Below, piece by piece: positions 8,580 through 16,326 of a stretch of 64,000 nt of DNA. Position 1 is the first letter of the stretch. Each line of letters begins with the position of its first letter. Origin of the DNA: Halalkalicoccus sp. NIPERK01. GTDB lineage: Archaea; Halobacteriota; Halobacteria; Halobacteriales; Halalkalicoccaceae. The DNA lies in NCBI RefSeq assembly GCF_030287405.1, contig NZ_JASVVV010000005.1:1-64000 (forward strand), given 5' to 3'. The position numbers were made by a program, and so were the translations under genes. Below the pieces are notes generated by a model, which had not been told where the DNA came from, ran no database searches, and worked only from the letters and a program-made list of their open reading frames with translations.

Positions 8580-8939
8580 ATGCCGCCCTCATCACCCAAT
8601 GTCAAAAAATCCCTCTCCCTGTCACCATCCGAACAGTGGACACTCCATCACGTGTTACTCCGTCGTATCGATCAGGAGTCGGTTAATCCATCAGAGGAAC
8701 CACCACCGATTGAGGTCTTTCGTGCATTCGCTGCGCTTGATGCCGGCGACCTCTCGTTTACCGACGCCGAACTCGAAGCAATTCAGTCCGTCCTTACGGA
8801 CTACCATCACGATACTGACCGGTGGAGCGTCGACCGTCCTCGTGTTGAACTCCTGCTTCAGCACGTCTCGGAAGCACGCAATACCGATCGCAAACTTCAC
8901 CTAAATTTCGAGGCGGAGGACCCTTCCTCGACGAAGTGA
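8580..8939 (+). CDS. Conserved haloarchaeal small acidic protein, unknown function
   Basis: A protein of about 119 residues from the ATG at 8580; a GTG at 8553 would add nine. The central part LSPSEQWTLHHVLLRRI...EVFRAFAALDAGDLSFTDAE has the look of a widespread haloarchaeal family of short helical proteins, possibly that labelled DUF7853, but this is from memory. There are no signal, membrane or metal-binding features. It is a single gene with no clear operon partners. Confidence 0.6.
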   Translation: MPPSSPNVKKSLSLSPSEQWTLHHVLLRRIDQESVNPSEEPPPIEVFRAFAALDAGDLSFTDAELEAIQSVLTDYHHDTDRWSVDRPRVELLLQHVSEARNTDRKLHLNFEAEDPSSTK

Positions 8940-9063
8940 GCGAAGCGAACGGAGTAGGGAGGAGCCGACAACACCGCAACGAACCACGTTCTCAGGCGGG
9001 CCTGCTCCCGAACGTTTGAGTAATTAGAAACGATCCCCAGTCATCGAATCTCCGATGGATGAC

Positions 9064-9210
9064 TCATTCTCGAGGGTTGCTGATATTGAGCATCTCACCT
9101 TCACAGTCCGGACATTCCATTGGATGGTGGTTGGCCTCCATTCTGTGTCCACAGTCCATACATTCGAATATATTCGGAGACACTTCTTTAGATAGTTGTT
9201 TCTTTCCCAT
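9064..9210 (-). CDS. Rubrerythrin-like zinc-ribbon small protein (48 aa)
   Basis: A 48-residue gene. The protein carries one zinc ribbon: FECMDCGHRMEANHHP, then MECPDCEGEM. The two CxxC pairs are 14 residues apart from second to third cysteine, and the linker is His-rich as in rubredoxin or rubrerythrin C-terminal domains. Haloarchaea encode many such stand-alone ribbons of 40-60 residues, whose roles are mostly unknown (redox, zinc binding or regulation). The ATG at 9210 follows an AT-rich stretch containing TATAT. The stop is TGA at 9066-9064. Intact cysteines and a clean frame support a real gene. Confidence 0.75.
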   Translation of the reverse strand: MGKKQLSKEVSPNIFECMDCGHRMEANHHPMECPDCEGEMLNISNPRE

Positions 9211-10019
9211 GAGTACTATATGATCTCCCACCGTTATCAACCTATCCTCTATAAACTTCCAAAAATATCATAGAACGCTACAACTCGAGATCGAGTCCTG
9301 CAAATACGCGCCCTATCCTCCTCGGGAGCAATCACTATCGACTGGTTGTAATACGGCCTCTAGCCTGTCCCTCGATGGAATATCACCCCGTCTCCACGTC
9401 TTGGCCTTCCGAGCGCCCATTCGATTTCGGCGAGCGTCTCACCCTGTGGAACATCTGCCTTCTGCCAACGGGCTTGGTTGCACAAGGCACTGAAAGACCA
9501 TCTTTTGGCAGCGCGATCCACGTTGATACTCATGCCACGGTATTCCACCGTCTGTTCGTACGTGTACCGCGGCTCGAAGGAGACCGTTGAGGGTCGAACC
9601 CTGCCCTCCTGCCCCAGCCTGCAGACTGATATCCGGAATACGGGCGGCGAGTGAGTCGACGCGGGGGCCGTCGCCGACGAAGGGCTGGTAACAAGCCGTG
9701 ATCCCGACGACCTGCCTGCCTTCTGTGATATACTAATAATTCGGTATGGAGCAGTATATGCCTTGCTCACTCTATTTCAGCTCGCTACATCGAATCTCCT
9801 TGCTAGACGTTGGTTCGAGCCGCCACCAAGAGTCATCCAGATTACGGGTACTGCGACCGGTATAGTGACGCCTACCACAGTCGATGCGGTTACATCCGTG
9901 GCTTGATCGGCCGTAGCGCCAATGAAGGACGACTATGTACCACCAACGATCTACCGAACGCCCCACGCAGGTGGCTGTGGTGTCATCAAGACTATGTCTG
10001 TCGCCCTCCGTGTATCCGT
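9211..10019. other. Gene-poor region, possible degraded sequence
   Basis: About 800 bp without a gene I can name. On the minus strand an open frame (9360-9770) includes VEYRGMSINVDRAAKRW and TLAEIEWALGR, which look protein-like. In another minus frame, around 9605-9700, QVVGITACYQPFVGDGP also looks protein-like. The change of frame suggests a decayed gene rather than an expressed one. I do not recognise the family. Confidence 0.35.
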
Positions 10020-10682
10020 ATGGTCGCGATCATCGAATTTGAGCTTTCCGCCGAGAATTTCGCGCTTGAAGAAACATTGAGGGCACTCCCGGGGGTACAC
10101 ATCGAGATCGAGCGGGTCGTTGCCGACGACCCGACTCGGATTACGCCGTATGTATGGGTCCAGACCGATGACTTTGACGCGCTCGAAGCCGCATTTGAGA
10201 AGGATCCTACTGTCGAGTCAATGACCCTGTTATCCGAAACTGATGAAGAGCGTTCGTATCAGATGGTATGGACCGGTTCAGTTGACCTCATTATCAGATT
10301 ACTTACGGACCATGAGGGAACGATCATTACTGCGACGGGATCAGATGAGAAGTGGCATCTCCGTGCAGTGTTTCCAGATCGAAAGTCCCTCTCCCAAGCG
10401 CACGATTCTGCAAAGAATGTCGGCCTGCAGTTCGATGTTCAGTCGATTTATGGAACAGACGATACCCGACACGTTAAGTACGGGCTCACGGAAAAGCAGC
10501 GCGATACCATCGTTGCAGCCTTTGAGGCAGGCTATTTCGAAGTCCCACGGGACGTTTCCTTGTCGGAATTTGCTGCGCAGCAAAATCTGTCACACCAAGC
10601 GATCTCAGAACAGCTGCGACGTGCGACGAGCCATCTCGTCGAGTCAACGCTTATCTCGGATAGAAACACGAATGGAGGGTAA
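10020..10682 (+). CDS. HTH_10 (bacterio-opsin-activator type) transcription regulator
   Basis: A 220-residue regulator of the haloarchaeal Bat/HTH_10 type. The N-terminal 150 residues form the variable sensor region (MVAIIEFELSAENFALEETL...). The C-terminal helix-turn-helix begins at YGLTEKQRDTIVAAFEAGYF, continues through PRDVSLSEFAAQQNLSHQAI and ends in the recognition helix SEQLRRATSHLV. The ATG at 10020 is chosen because similarity begins there, although the frame is open further upstream. The target is unknown. The nearest gene is the convergent antiporter. Confidence 0.85.
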   Translation: MVAIIEFELSAENFALEETLRALPGVHIEIERVVADDPTRITPYVWVQTDDFDALEAAFEKDPTVESMTLLSETDEERSYQMVWTGSVDLIIRLLTDHEGTIITATGSDEKWHLRAVFPDRKSLSQAHDSAKNVGLQFDVQSIYGTDDTRHVKYGLTEKQRDTIVAAFEAGYFEVPRDVSLSEFAAQQNLSHQAISEQLRRATSHLVESTLISDRNTNGG

Positions 10683-10686
10683 GCTA

Positions 10687-10706
10687 CCACGGCCTAACGG
10701 CCGTGG
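10687..10706 (+). terminator. Hairpin after the HTH_10 gene
   Basis: CCACGGCC, loop TAAC, GGCCGTGG is a perfect 8-bp stem beginning 5 bp after the stop codon. It may act in 3'-end formation. A similar palindrome often occurs at edges of haloarchaeal IS605-type elements, so a mobile-element scar is the alternative. Confidence 0.4.
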
Positions 10707-10960
10707 CGTTCACCATGGGCTCCCTCAAGATAGTTAGGCACGTGCCTATGAAATGCATCGCTGCCACTACGAAAGACGGGATAGCTGCCGCAATGTTACG
10801 CTTCGAGACGATCGTAATCAAAACCCTCACCGAGTTGTGAAAACCCCTCAAGCGCATTCTATTCTTCGCGCATGTATTACATACATATCTATGTAATTGT
10901 CCTGGATATCGGTGTCTCTCGATACCCACCTCGATAACCGTCCGATCTGTTTGGTCTTAG

Positions 10961-12265
10961 TCATCCCTCCTCCTGCTGTCGCTTATCGAGAGCAGCCATT
11001 ACTGGACTTGCGGTTATTCCGTGAACTATAATCGACGCCAGCACAACGAAGCCCACAAACGCCCACAGTTCCTCAGCAGCAATAACCAGTTCCGCTTCAT
11101 GGAATGATGATTCTGCTAATGCATGAGACAGATAATAAAACGATCCGACTCCTCGTATACCGAAAAACGCGATTACCGCCCGTTCTGGCCAAGAAGCAGC
11201 TGTTCCAAGGTAGCTAATGATTCCAGTCGCTGGTCTAATGACAAATATACAGAGTACCCCGATTGCCCCTTCTAACCAGGTCAGGGGAGAGAGTAGGCCT
11301 CCGGCGATAGCCCCTCCGAATAAGAGAAGAACCGTTGCCATTAGTAGTCGCTCAACGAGGACGGCGAAATCATGGAGTTCTACGTAGTAGTCATGCTCCC
11401 ATTCGGAATGTCGAAGCGTCAATGCAGCTATGAATACGGCGATGAAGCCATACCCATGCAACTGTTCGGTTATACCGTAGGCGAGTAATGTCGTGGCCAG
11501 CGCTTCAACACCCGCCATTACGTCCCGCTCATTAACCATCATGTCTGCGATACTTCCTGATGTCGGGAGTCGAAACAGGAAGCGAGCCATCAGCTGCCCA
11601 ATCAGGTAGCCGAGCACTATTCCAACACCGATTTTGTAGAAAACATCAACGAGAAGCCAGTCTACGATCCAGACCTCTGGCCTTACGAACGCCGCTCCGG
11701 CGATGACGATTGCTAGGTTTGTGAGGGGAAAAGCCAATCCGTCATTGAATCCGGCTTCTGAGGTGAGCGCAAATCGAACGGTTCCCCACTCATACCGTGG
11801 ATCCTGTTCCTCTTCGAATTCGGTCAGCGGAGCTCCTGCTTCGATTCCAGAGGCAAGAACCGGATCGGTCGGCGCGATCACAGCTCCGAGCAGGATGGCA
11901 GTGGCTGGCAAGAGACCGAGGACCCCCCATGCCAGGACCGCTACCGATCCCGCCGTGAGTGGTAATGCAACAACTACTAATCGCCACGTTGCAGTCCACG
12001 TCTGCAGCGAGAACGGTCGATCAAGCTTCAATCCTGCTCCCATAAGCGAGATGATGATGACGAGTTCAGTGAGACGTTCGGTGAGTGATGAATTCGCGAT
12101 CGGATCAAGTGCTGGAGCGCCGGGGATGAGTGAAAAGAGGAGACTGCCGAGCACCACATATATCATTGGGAACGATAAGGGCCGGTGTTCGAGTAGTCGT
12201 GGCAAAACGACCGTACCCAGCAGAGCGATAGAGATGATTATCAGGCCGATCTCGTAAGTGCCCAT
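10961..12265 (-). CDS. CPA1-family sodium/proton antiporter (NhaP-like)
   Basis: A 434-residue membrane protein with about 12 hydrophobic segments. The start MGTYEIGLIIISIALLG is followed by AVIAPTDPVLASGIE, the TDP motif of cation/proton antiporters. An acidic loop (EFEEEQDPRYEWG), SEAGFNDGLAFPL and FFGIRGVGSFYYL are also classical CPA1 features. It would exchange Na+ (or K+) for protons across the cell membrane, serving pH and salt homeostasis. The ATG at 12265 is preferred over an upstream in-frame ATG because the first helix starts there. It is transcribed alone, convergent to the HTH_10 gene. Confidence 0.88.
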   Translation of the reverse strand: MGTYEIGLIIISIALLGTVVLPRLLEHRPLSFPMIYVVLGSLLFSLIPGAPALDPIANSSLTERLTELVIIISLMGAGLKLDRPFSLQTWTATWRLVVVALPLTAGSVAVLAWGVLGLLPATAILLGAVIAPTDPVLASGIEAGAPLTEFEEEQDPRYEWGTVRFALTSEAGFNDGLAFPLTNLAIVIAGAAFVRPEVWIVDWLLVDVFYKIGVGIVLGYLIGQLMARFLFRLPTSGSIADMMVNERDVMAGVEALATTLLAYGITEQLHGYGFIAVFIAALTLRHSEWEHDYYVELHDFAVLVERLLMATVLLLFGGAIAGGLLSPLTWLEGAIGVLCIFVIRPATGIISYLGTAASWPERAVIAFFGIRGVGSFYYLSHALAESSFHEAELVIAAEELWAFVGFVVLASIIVHGITASPVMAALDKRQQEEG

Positions 12266-12588
12266 CCTGGAGTGGTTGGTGTCCGAGGTACGAAAGGAGT
12301 AGGTACGGCACTCAATCACTCCCGTATCGATTACGTCTTCGTCGTAAGTTTTCGTCCTTGAGTCGAAACCTACATAGACTACCTGCGACAGTAACCCGCA
12401 TGGTTGTCTCGGTGGATATCCTAATCCATCATTGACGCTAAACGCGTACGCTCTTCGGAGTTAAACGCATTCAGCAAGCGGAAGGCTCCTGTGACCGCCG
12501 TTTGTTGTGATTCTCGTAGAGCAGAAGGCCGCACTCAAAGCAGTAGAACAGGCACACGACTAGCACAATACCAATATTCGGATACACA
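12266..12588. other. Intergenic region upstream of the gas vesicle genes
   Basis: About 320 bp. The minus strand at about 12485-12555 can be read as YCFECGLLLYENHNKRR, a half zinc ribbon, without a start codon; this may be a relic. The final 40 bp (CACAATACCAATATTCG) before the first gvp gene are AT-rich and may contain its promoter. Confidence 0.35.
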
Positions 12589-13110
12589 ATGACAACCGAC
12601 GACAACAACCAAGAAACCTCGTCGCTGCTCGACATTCTTCGACACGTCGTCGAGACACTCCACGATGCAGAACGCAGCGACGAGGGCGAAACAGCCGGTC
12701 ACGGGACGGTCTCCGGGCGGTCTTTCCGAACCGACTACGAGTTTACCGTGAGTACAGGCCTCGACCCCGACCCTGACAGTCACTGGGGCCACCTCGGTAT
12801 CGAGGAGCTGTCCGACGAATCCACGGCGACGAGTATCGATACGGATGAGGGCTATCTCGTCGACGTCCGCGAGGAGGGAGACGCCATCATCGTGCTGGCC
12901 GACCTGTCACAGATGACGGCCGAGAGCGTTACTACCGAGATCGATCGCGAGCGAGACGAGCTCGTAATCGAACTCGGAGAGAAGACCATCGAGCGGATCC
13001 CACTCGACGATGCAGCCATCACTGTGACTGACTCGACGTTCAACAATGGCGTCCTCGAGGTCCGCCTTCAAACCGGCGAATCTGCCGTAGAAGGAGGATC
13101 CAATGAGTAA
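12589..13110 (+). CDS. gvpH: Gas vesicle protein GvpH (Hsp20-like)
   Basis: A 173-residue acidic protein. The N-terminus (LLDILRHVVETLHDAE) and the Hsp20/alpha-crystallin-like C-terminal half (GYLVDVREEGDAIIVLADL...LVIELGEKTIERIPL...FNNGVLEVRL) match GvpH, a small-heat-shock-like accessory protein that associates with other gas vesicle proteins. It is the first gene of a tightly packed operon: its stop overlaps the next gene by 8 bp. No gvpD, gvpE, gvpF or gvpG lies upstream, unlike the classical cluster. Confidence 0.82.
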   Translation: MTTDDNNQETSSLLDILRHVVETLHDAERSDEGETAGHGTVSGRSFRTDYEFTVSTGLDPDPDSHWGHLGIEELSDESTATSIDTDEGYLVDVREEGDAIIVLADLSQMTAESVTTEIDRERDELVIELGEKTIERIPLDDAAITVTDSTFNNGVLEVRLQTGESAVEGGSNE

Positions 13111-13861
13111 AACCGAGACGACGGAACAGTCGATTCTCGTCCGATTAGAGGAACGGATTCCCGGATTCACAGCCGCGCTCGAACAGTTGAAGACACAGAT
13201 CGTCGAGAACAGCGACGATAAAGCCCTCATCGAGACTGTCGAAGAGATCTGGGACATCATAGAGGAAGTAGAAGACGTCCTCGAGACGGTCGATTTCGAG
13301 GAACTTCCAGACGCGATCGATGCGGAGAACGTTCCAGAGGCGGTCTCGACGGGCGACGCACGCGACGCGATCGATCTCTCGGAGCTGAACGACGCGGTGG
13401 AACTCAGGGAGCTGTGGGAGGCCGTCGACCTCCCGGAGCTACGCAAACAGAAACAAGAGCTCGACACGGAGGTAGCGGACGTCACCGGCGACGGGAACGA
13501 AGAAGACGACGGCCTTCTCAACATGGATGGGATGTTCGCCACGGGCGGTGCCAACACGGAGTTCGACATCGATGACCGCCAAGAGAAGATGCAGGAACTC
13601 ATCGAGACGGCCGTCGAGACGTTCCGAACGTCGCTGTTGGAGACCCATGACAAGGTCCGGGTGCTCTACGAGATTAACCAAGAGAAACTCGGCGGTCAGG
13701 CTTCGTTGAATCCGACGGCGATTTCAACGATGCCGAAGGGGCCGATCCCTGACTCGGCGTCGACGCGCGTCTCGACAGTGCCATCGCAGGTCAAATACTC
13801 GCGGGCGAAGAACCCCCGGCGGATCTACGGCCGGCGGTTCGAGCATGCGAACACAAAGTGA
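13103..13861 (+). CDS. Gas vesicle operon protein, GvpI-like by position
   Basis: A 252-residue protein between gvpH and gvpJ, the place of gvpI in haloarchaeal clusters. The first 180 residues are acidic and helical with degenerate repeats (DFEELPDAIDAENVPEAV, DLSELNDAVELRELWEAV, VDLPELRKQ). The last 50 are basic, ending SRAKNPRRIYGRRF. Classical GvpI is shorter and basic. The protein may therefore be an extended GvpI or an unrelated accessory protein with a GvpI-like tail. It overlaps gvpH by 8 bp, which implies translational coupling. Confidence 0.6.
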   Translation: MSKTETTEQSILVRLEERIPGFTAALEQLKTQIVENSDDKALIETVEEIWDIIEEVEDVLETVDFEELPDAIDAENVPEAVSTGDARDAIDLSELNDAVELRELWEAVDLPELRKQKQELDTEVADVTGDGNEEDDGLLNMDGMFATGGANTEFDIDDRQEKMQELIETAVETFRTSLLETHDKVRVLYEINQEKLGGQASLNPTAISTMPKGPIPDSASTRVSTVPSQVKYSRAKNPRRIYGRRFEHANTK

Positions 13862-13868
13862 ACAAACC

Positions 13869-14330
13869 ATGAGTAGCGCGAAACCCACACGACAGCAAAG
13901 CGATCTCGCAGATGTCCTCGAGCTAGTGCTCGATAAGGGAATTGTCATCAACGCTGATATCGCAGTGACAATTGGCGATACGGAGCTCTTGGGAATCGAG
14001 ATCCGGGCAGCAATCGCTTCCTTCGAGACCGCTGCACAGTACGGTCTCGCGTTCCCCAGTGGGACCGATATGCGCCGAGTCGAACAGGCCTCAGGGCGCG
14101 AACCGCTCGAAATCGAGAATGAGCAGGGCGAGCGTGAAACGATCGACCTCGGGATCAGTGCGAGCGAGGGCGGCTCGAATGCGGAGGACGACGAGACCGC
14201 CGGCCAGAGGTCGCCCAGCAAACGGCCCGATCCTGAAGTCCCGACCATCACCAGTCGTAGTGGCAGGAGCGATGAATCGAGGGACGGAGGTGATGACGAC
14301 GAGGACAACGGCGACGAGAACGGATCATGA
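13869..14330 (+). CDS. gvpJ: Gas vesicle protein GvpJ (GvpA/J/M family)
   Basis: A 153-residue protein. Residues 10-75 form a GvpA-family core (LADVLELVLDKGIVINADIA then IGDTELLGIEIRAAIASFET). A long charged, disordered C-terminal tail rich in Asp, Glu, Ser and Arg follows. Longer members of this family with such tails are GvpJ, a minor vesicle component thought to act at the tips in early assembly. The start ATG at 13869 follows the previous stop by 7 bp. Its stop overlaps gvpK by ATGA. Confidence 0.85.
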   Translation: MSSAKPTRQQSDLADVLELVLDKGIVINADIAVTIGDTELLGIEIRAAIASFETAAQYGLAFPSGTDMRRVEQASGREPLEIENEQGERETIDLGISASEGGSNAEDDETAGQRSPSKRPDPEVPTITSRSGRSDESRDGGDDDEDNGDENGS

Positions 14331-14659
14331 GACGGATCGATCTCGTCGGTGAGGCCACTGGGGAAAGTGAGACGGACGCGGCGTCCGGACTGCTCGCACT
14401 CGTGATGACCGTCGTCGAGCTGCTCGTCGAAGCGATGGAGAAAGAGGCGATTCGCCGCATGGGCTCAGGCGTGTTGAATCCGGAGGAGATCGAACGCCTC
14501 GGAACCCGGCTTCTGGCGATCGAAGACGAGATTGAGGTAATCAAGGAACGAGAGGGGATCGACAACGACGTCGACGAGTTGCGAACAGAACTCAACGGCC
14601 TGCTCAGCGAAGGAATCGAGCAAGTGTACAATGACCATCACGAGGGGATAGAACGATGA
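14327..14659 (+). CDS. gvpK: Gas vesicle protein GvpK
   Basis: A 110-residue GvpK with the family features GLLALVMTVVELLVEAMEKE, AIRRMGSGVLNPEEIERLG and a C-terminal helix. GvpK is one of the eight proteins reported as essential for gas vesicle formation in haloarchaea. The gene overlaps gvpJ upstream and the gvpL stub downstream, each by ATGA, in the usual K-L-M order. Confidence 0.88.
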   Translation: MRRIDLVGEATGESETDAASGLLALVMTVVELLVEAMEKEAIRRMGSGVLNPEEIERLGTRLLAIEDEIEVIKEREGIDNDVDELRTELNGLLSEGIEQVYNDHHEGIER

Positions 14660-14772
14660 TCGATAACCGACCGTTCTCGCCCGAGTTCACCGCTCGGGAA
14701 CGCTTTGACGCTAGGCTCACCGGTCCGTGGCCGCCGTACTCGCACACCTCAAATATCGGAGATGATGACTGA
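14656..14772 (+). pseudogene. gvpL: gvpL stub: only the C-terminal tail remains
   Basis: A 38-codon open frame between gvpK and gvpM. Its second half, FTARERFDARLTGPWPPYS, carries the LTGPWPPYS signature found at the C-terminus of GvpL/GvpF proteins, which are normally 200-300 residues long. The position is exactly that of gvpL. The first ATG overlaps the gvpK stop (ATGA) and the stop overlaps the gvpM start (TGATG). The bulk of the gene is gone but both couplings are kept. Without full-length GvpL, vesicle formation from this locus alone is doubtful. Confidence 0.72.
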
Positions 14773-15044
14773 TGGAGCCGACACGCCCTGAGGGCCACGC
14801 CGTTGTCGATCTACTGGACGTGCTGCTCACCGAAGGCGCGATAGTACAGGCAGACGTCGTCGTCACTATTGCGGACATTCCACTAATCGGGATCAACCTC
14901 CGGGCGGCGATCGCGGGGATGACGACGATGGTCGAGTACGGGATGTTCACTGAATGGGACGAGGAAGTTAGAAATCAGAAGCGGTATCGCCACTCGGAGT
15001 TCGGTCGCCGGCCGCGTCCGAAGGTACCGGCTGAGGACGAATGA
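14772..15044 (+). CDS. gvpM: Gas vesicle protein GvpM (GvpA/J/M family)
   Basis: A 90-residue GvpA-family protein. The core VVDLLDVLLTEGAIVQADVV and ITIADIPLIGINLRAAIAG-like segment (read here as VTIADIPLIGINLRAAIAG) is followed by MTTMVEYGMF and a short basic tail, as in GvpM. It is a minor, assembly-related vesicle protein listed among the essential set. The ATG shares one base with the stop of the gvpL stub. It is the last gene of the gvpH-M run. Confidence 0.85.
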   Translation: MEPTRPEGHAVVDLLDVLLTEGAIVQADVVVTIADIPLIGINLRAAIAGMTTMVEYGMFTEWDEEVRNQKRYRHSEFGRRPRPKVPAEDE

Positions 15045-15171
15045 TACGCCCCTTTCGTGCGTCCCGATGTTCTCCAGTAGGATTTTGACAGCCACTAACC
15101 GGCGCATTTCCCCTATGAGGGGGAAAGAGGAGTTACCCAGCAGACCGGTCAGATCGAACCGTGAACTACTG

Positions 15172-15274
15172 ATAGGGATTATCGTAACCAATCGGAAACC
15201 CCTGTGGCCCATCGACCGACCCAGTCCCTTGATTCCGAGTGGGGAAATCCATGAACTTCTACGATAATCCCCAT
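15172..15274. mobile_element. MITE-like element, copy 1
   Basis: A 103-bp element bounded by 15-bp inverted repeats: ATAGGGATTATCGTA at the left and TACGATAATCCCCAT at the right (14 of 15 complementary). It has no coding capacity. A second copy with the same ends lies at 29711-29812. The right 30 bp, GGAAATCCATGAACTTC plus the inverted repeat, are nearly identical between copies while the centres differ. It sits between gvpM and gvpA and may have been mobilised by a transposase elsewhere. Confidence 0.7.
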
Positions 15275-15379
15275 GAATAGCGGGAAATATAGCTAGTTCG
15301 AGGCGACATAGAGGAGACGTATTTTCAGGTGTATATGTGTTCTATTCGGCGGGCTACGATGCGCTTGCCCAGGCCGGAC

Positions 15380-15396
15380 TTGCCAGCGCATGGCAA
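15380..15396 (+). promoter_or_regulatory. Inverted repeat in the gvpA leader
   Basis: TTGCCA GCGCA TGGCAA is a 6-bp perfect inverted repeat 41 bp before the gvpA start. A TATA-like GTATATGTG lies upstream near 15330. It could be a 5'-UTR hairpin or a regulator site; there is no further evidence for a role. Confidence 0.35.
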
Positions 15397-15437
15397 ATGG
15401 TAACGAGGCTGGGTGCCTTCCATAACAGCGAGTACCA

Positions 15438-15698
15438 ATGAGTCAATCAAGACCAAACACGTCCAGCCTCGCGGAAGTCCTCGATCGAATCCTCGATAAG
15501 GGCGTCGTGATCGATCTCTGGGTTCGCGTGTCGCTCGTGGGGATCGAAATCCTCACGATTGAGGCACGAGTGGTCATTGCGTCGGTGGACACGTTCCTCC
15601 ACTACGCAAAGGAGATCTCCAAGATCGAACAGGCAGAGGAATCCGGCGACTGGGAGGAACTCGAGGAGATCGAAATCAAACCTCAAGCATCGTCGTAA
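15438..15698 (+). CDS. gvpA: Major gas vesicle structural protein GvpA
   Basis: An 86-residue GvpA. The sequence [19 protein letters not shown], then [19 protein letters not shown] and [17 protein letters not shown], matches the very conserved structural protein that forms the vesicle ribs. The N-terminus is short and hydrophilic as expected. It lies head-to-tail after gvpM, separated by about 390 bp holding a MITE. In classical clusters gvpA is divergent from the gvpD-M run and is followed by gvpC, gvpN and gvpO. None of these follows here, so the locus is rearranged or reduced. Confidence 0.93.
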   Translation: MSQSRPNTSSLAEVLDRILDKGVVIDLWVRVSLVGIEILTIEARVVIASVDTFLHYAKEISKIEQAEESGDWEELEEIEIKPQASS

Positions 15699-15970
15699 AT
15701 GTGAGGGACATCTCCTCCCTCGTTCGCCATTTTCACGATCCCGACTGGCTCGTTTTCGATGACCCACCCCGAAACCTAAATCGGACGAGGAGAAGACCGC
15801 CTGCGTCAGTACCGATGGGAGAGCTCTCGACAACGTACCCCACGGCATTTATTCCAATTATCTGATTCATAGGAGACGCTAGTCAATCGAAATCTCTTCC
15901 TCACATCGAGACCCCCGGAAAGGAGTCACGTCTGCCAACGGCCATCGGCCCGATTCTACAGAAATCGTTA

Positions 15971-16186
15971 CTAGGCATACCGCTCAGTCGTCGGCGGGGC
16001 CGGCGAGTCACCGGACGAGACGCCCGTGCCGGGCCCGACGTCGATCCCGAGGTCGTCGAGCTTCTCGTCGGGGACGACACCGTCGACCCCACCGCGGTGC
16101 TCGTAGTACTCCGCCTTCATCTCGTCGAGTTCGCAGTACTCGCCCTCGCTCGCGCCCTGACCGGAGGTACCGTCCTCCTCGAGGAA
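15971..16186 (-). pseudogene. C-terminal fragment of aldehyde:ferredoxin oxidoreductase
   Basis: A 3' gene remnant of about 71 codons preceded in frame by TAA. The segment GEYCELDEMKAEYYEHRG and VVPDEKLDDLGID match the C-terminus of tungsten-containing aldehyde:ferredoxin oxidoreductases (pattern L-D-x-Y-Y-x-x-R-G followed by P-x-x-x-L-x-x-L-G). The Pro/Thr-rich end finishes at TTERYA. The remaining 500 or more residues, including the cofactor and cluster ligands, are absent upstream. It is a relic between gvpA and the CPA2 antiporter gene. Confidence 0.65.
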
Positions 16187-16326
16187 TTATTGTAAGATAG
16201 CTATGAAGGACAGCAAACTATTGATCAATCATGTGTTTTCCATTCCTCGACGAATTAAACGGAATTGAAAACGCGCGTGAAAATCAACGTCGGAATATGC
16301 GATACTGCAGCTAGAATAGAGGTAGA

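Noticed and set aside
9360-9770. 136-codon minus-strand frame as a gene
   Set aside because: Protein-like pieces occur in two different frames, the N-terminal third is low-complexity, and no family is recognised. It is reported only as possible degraded sequence.
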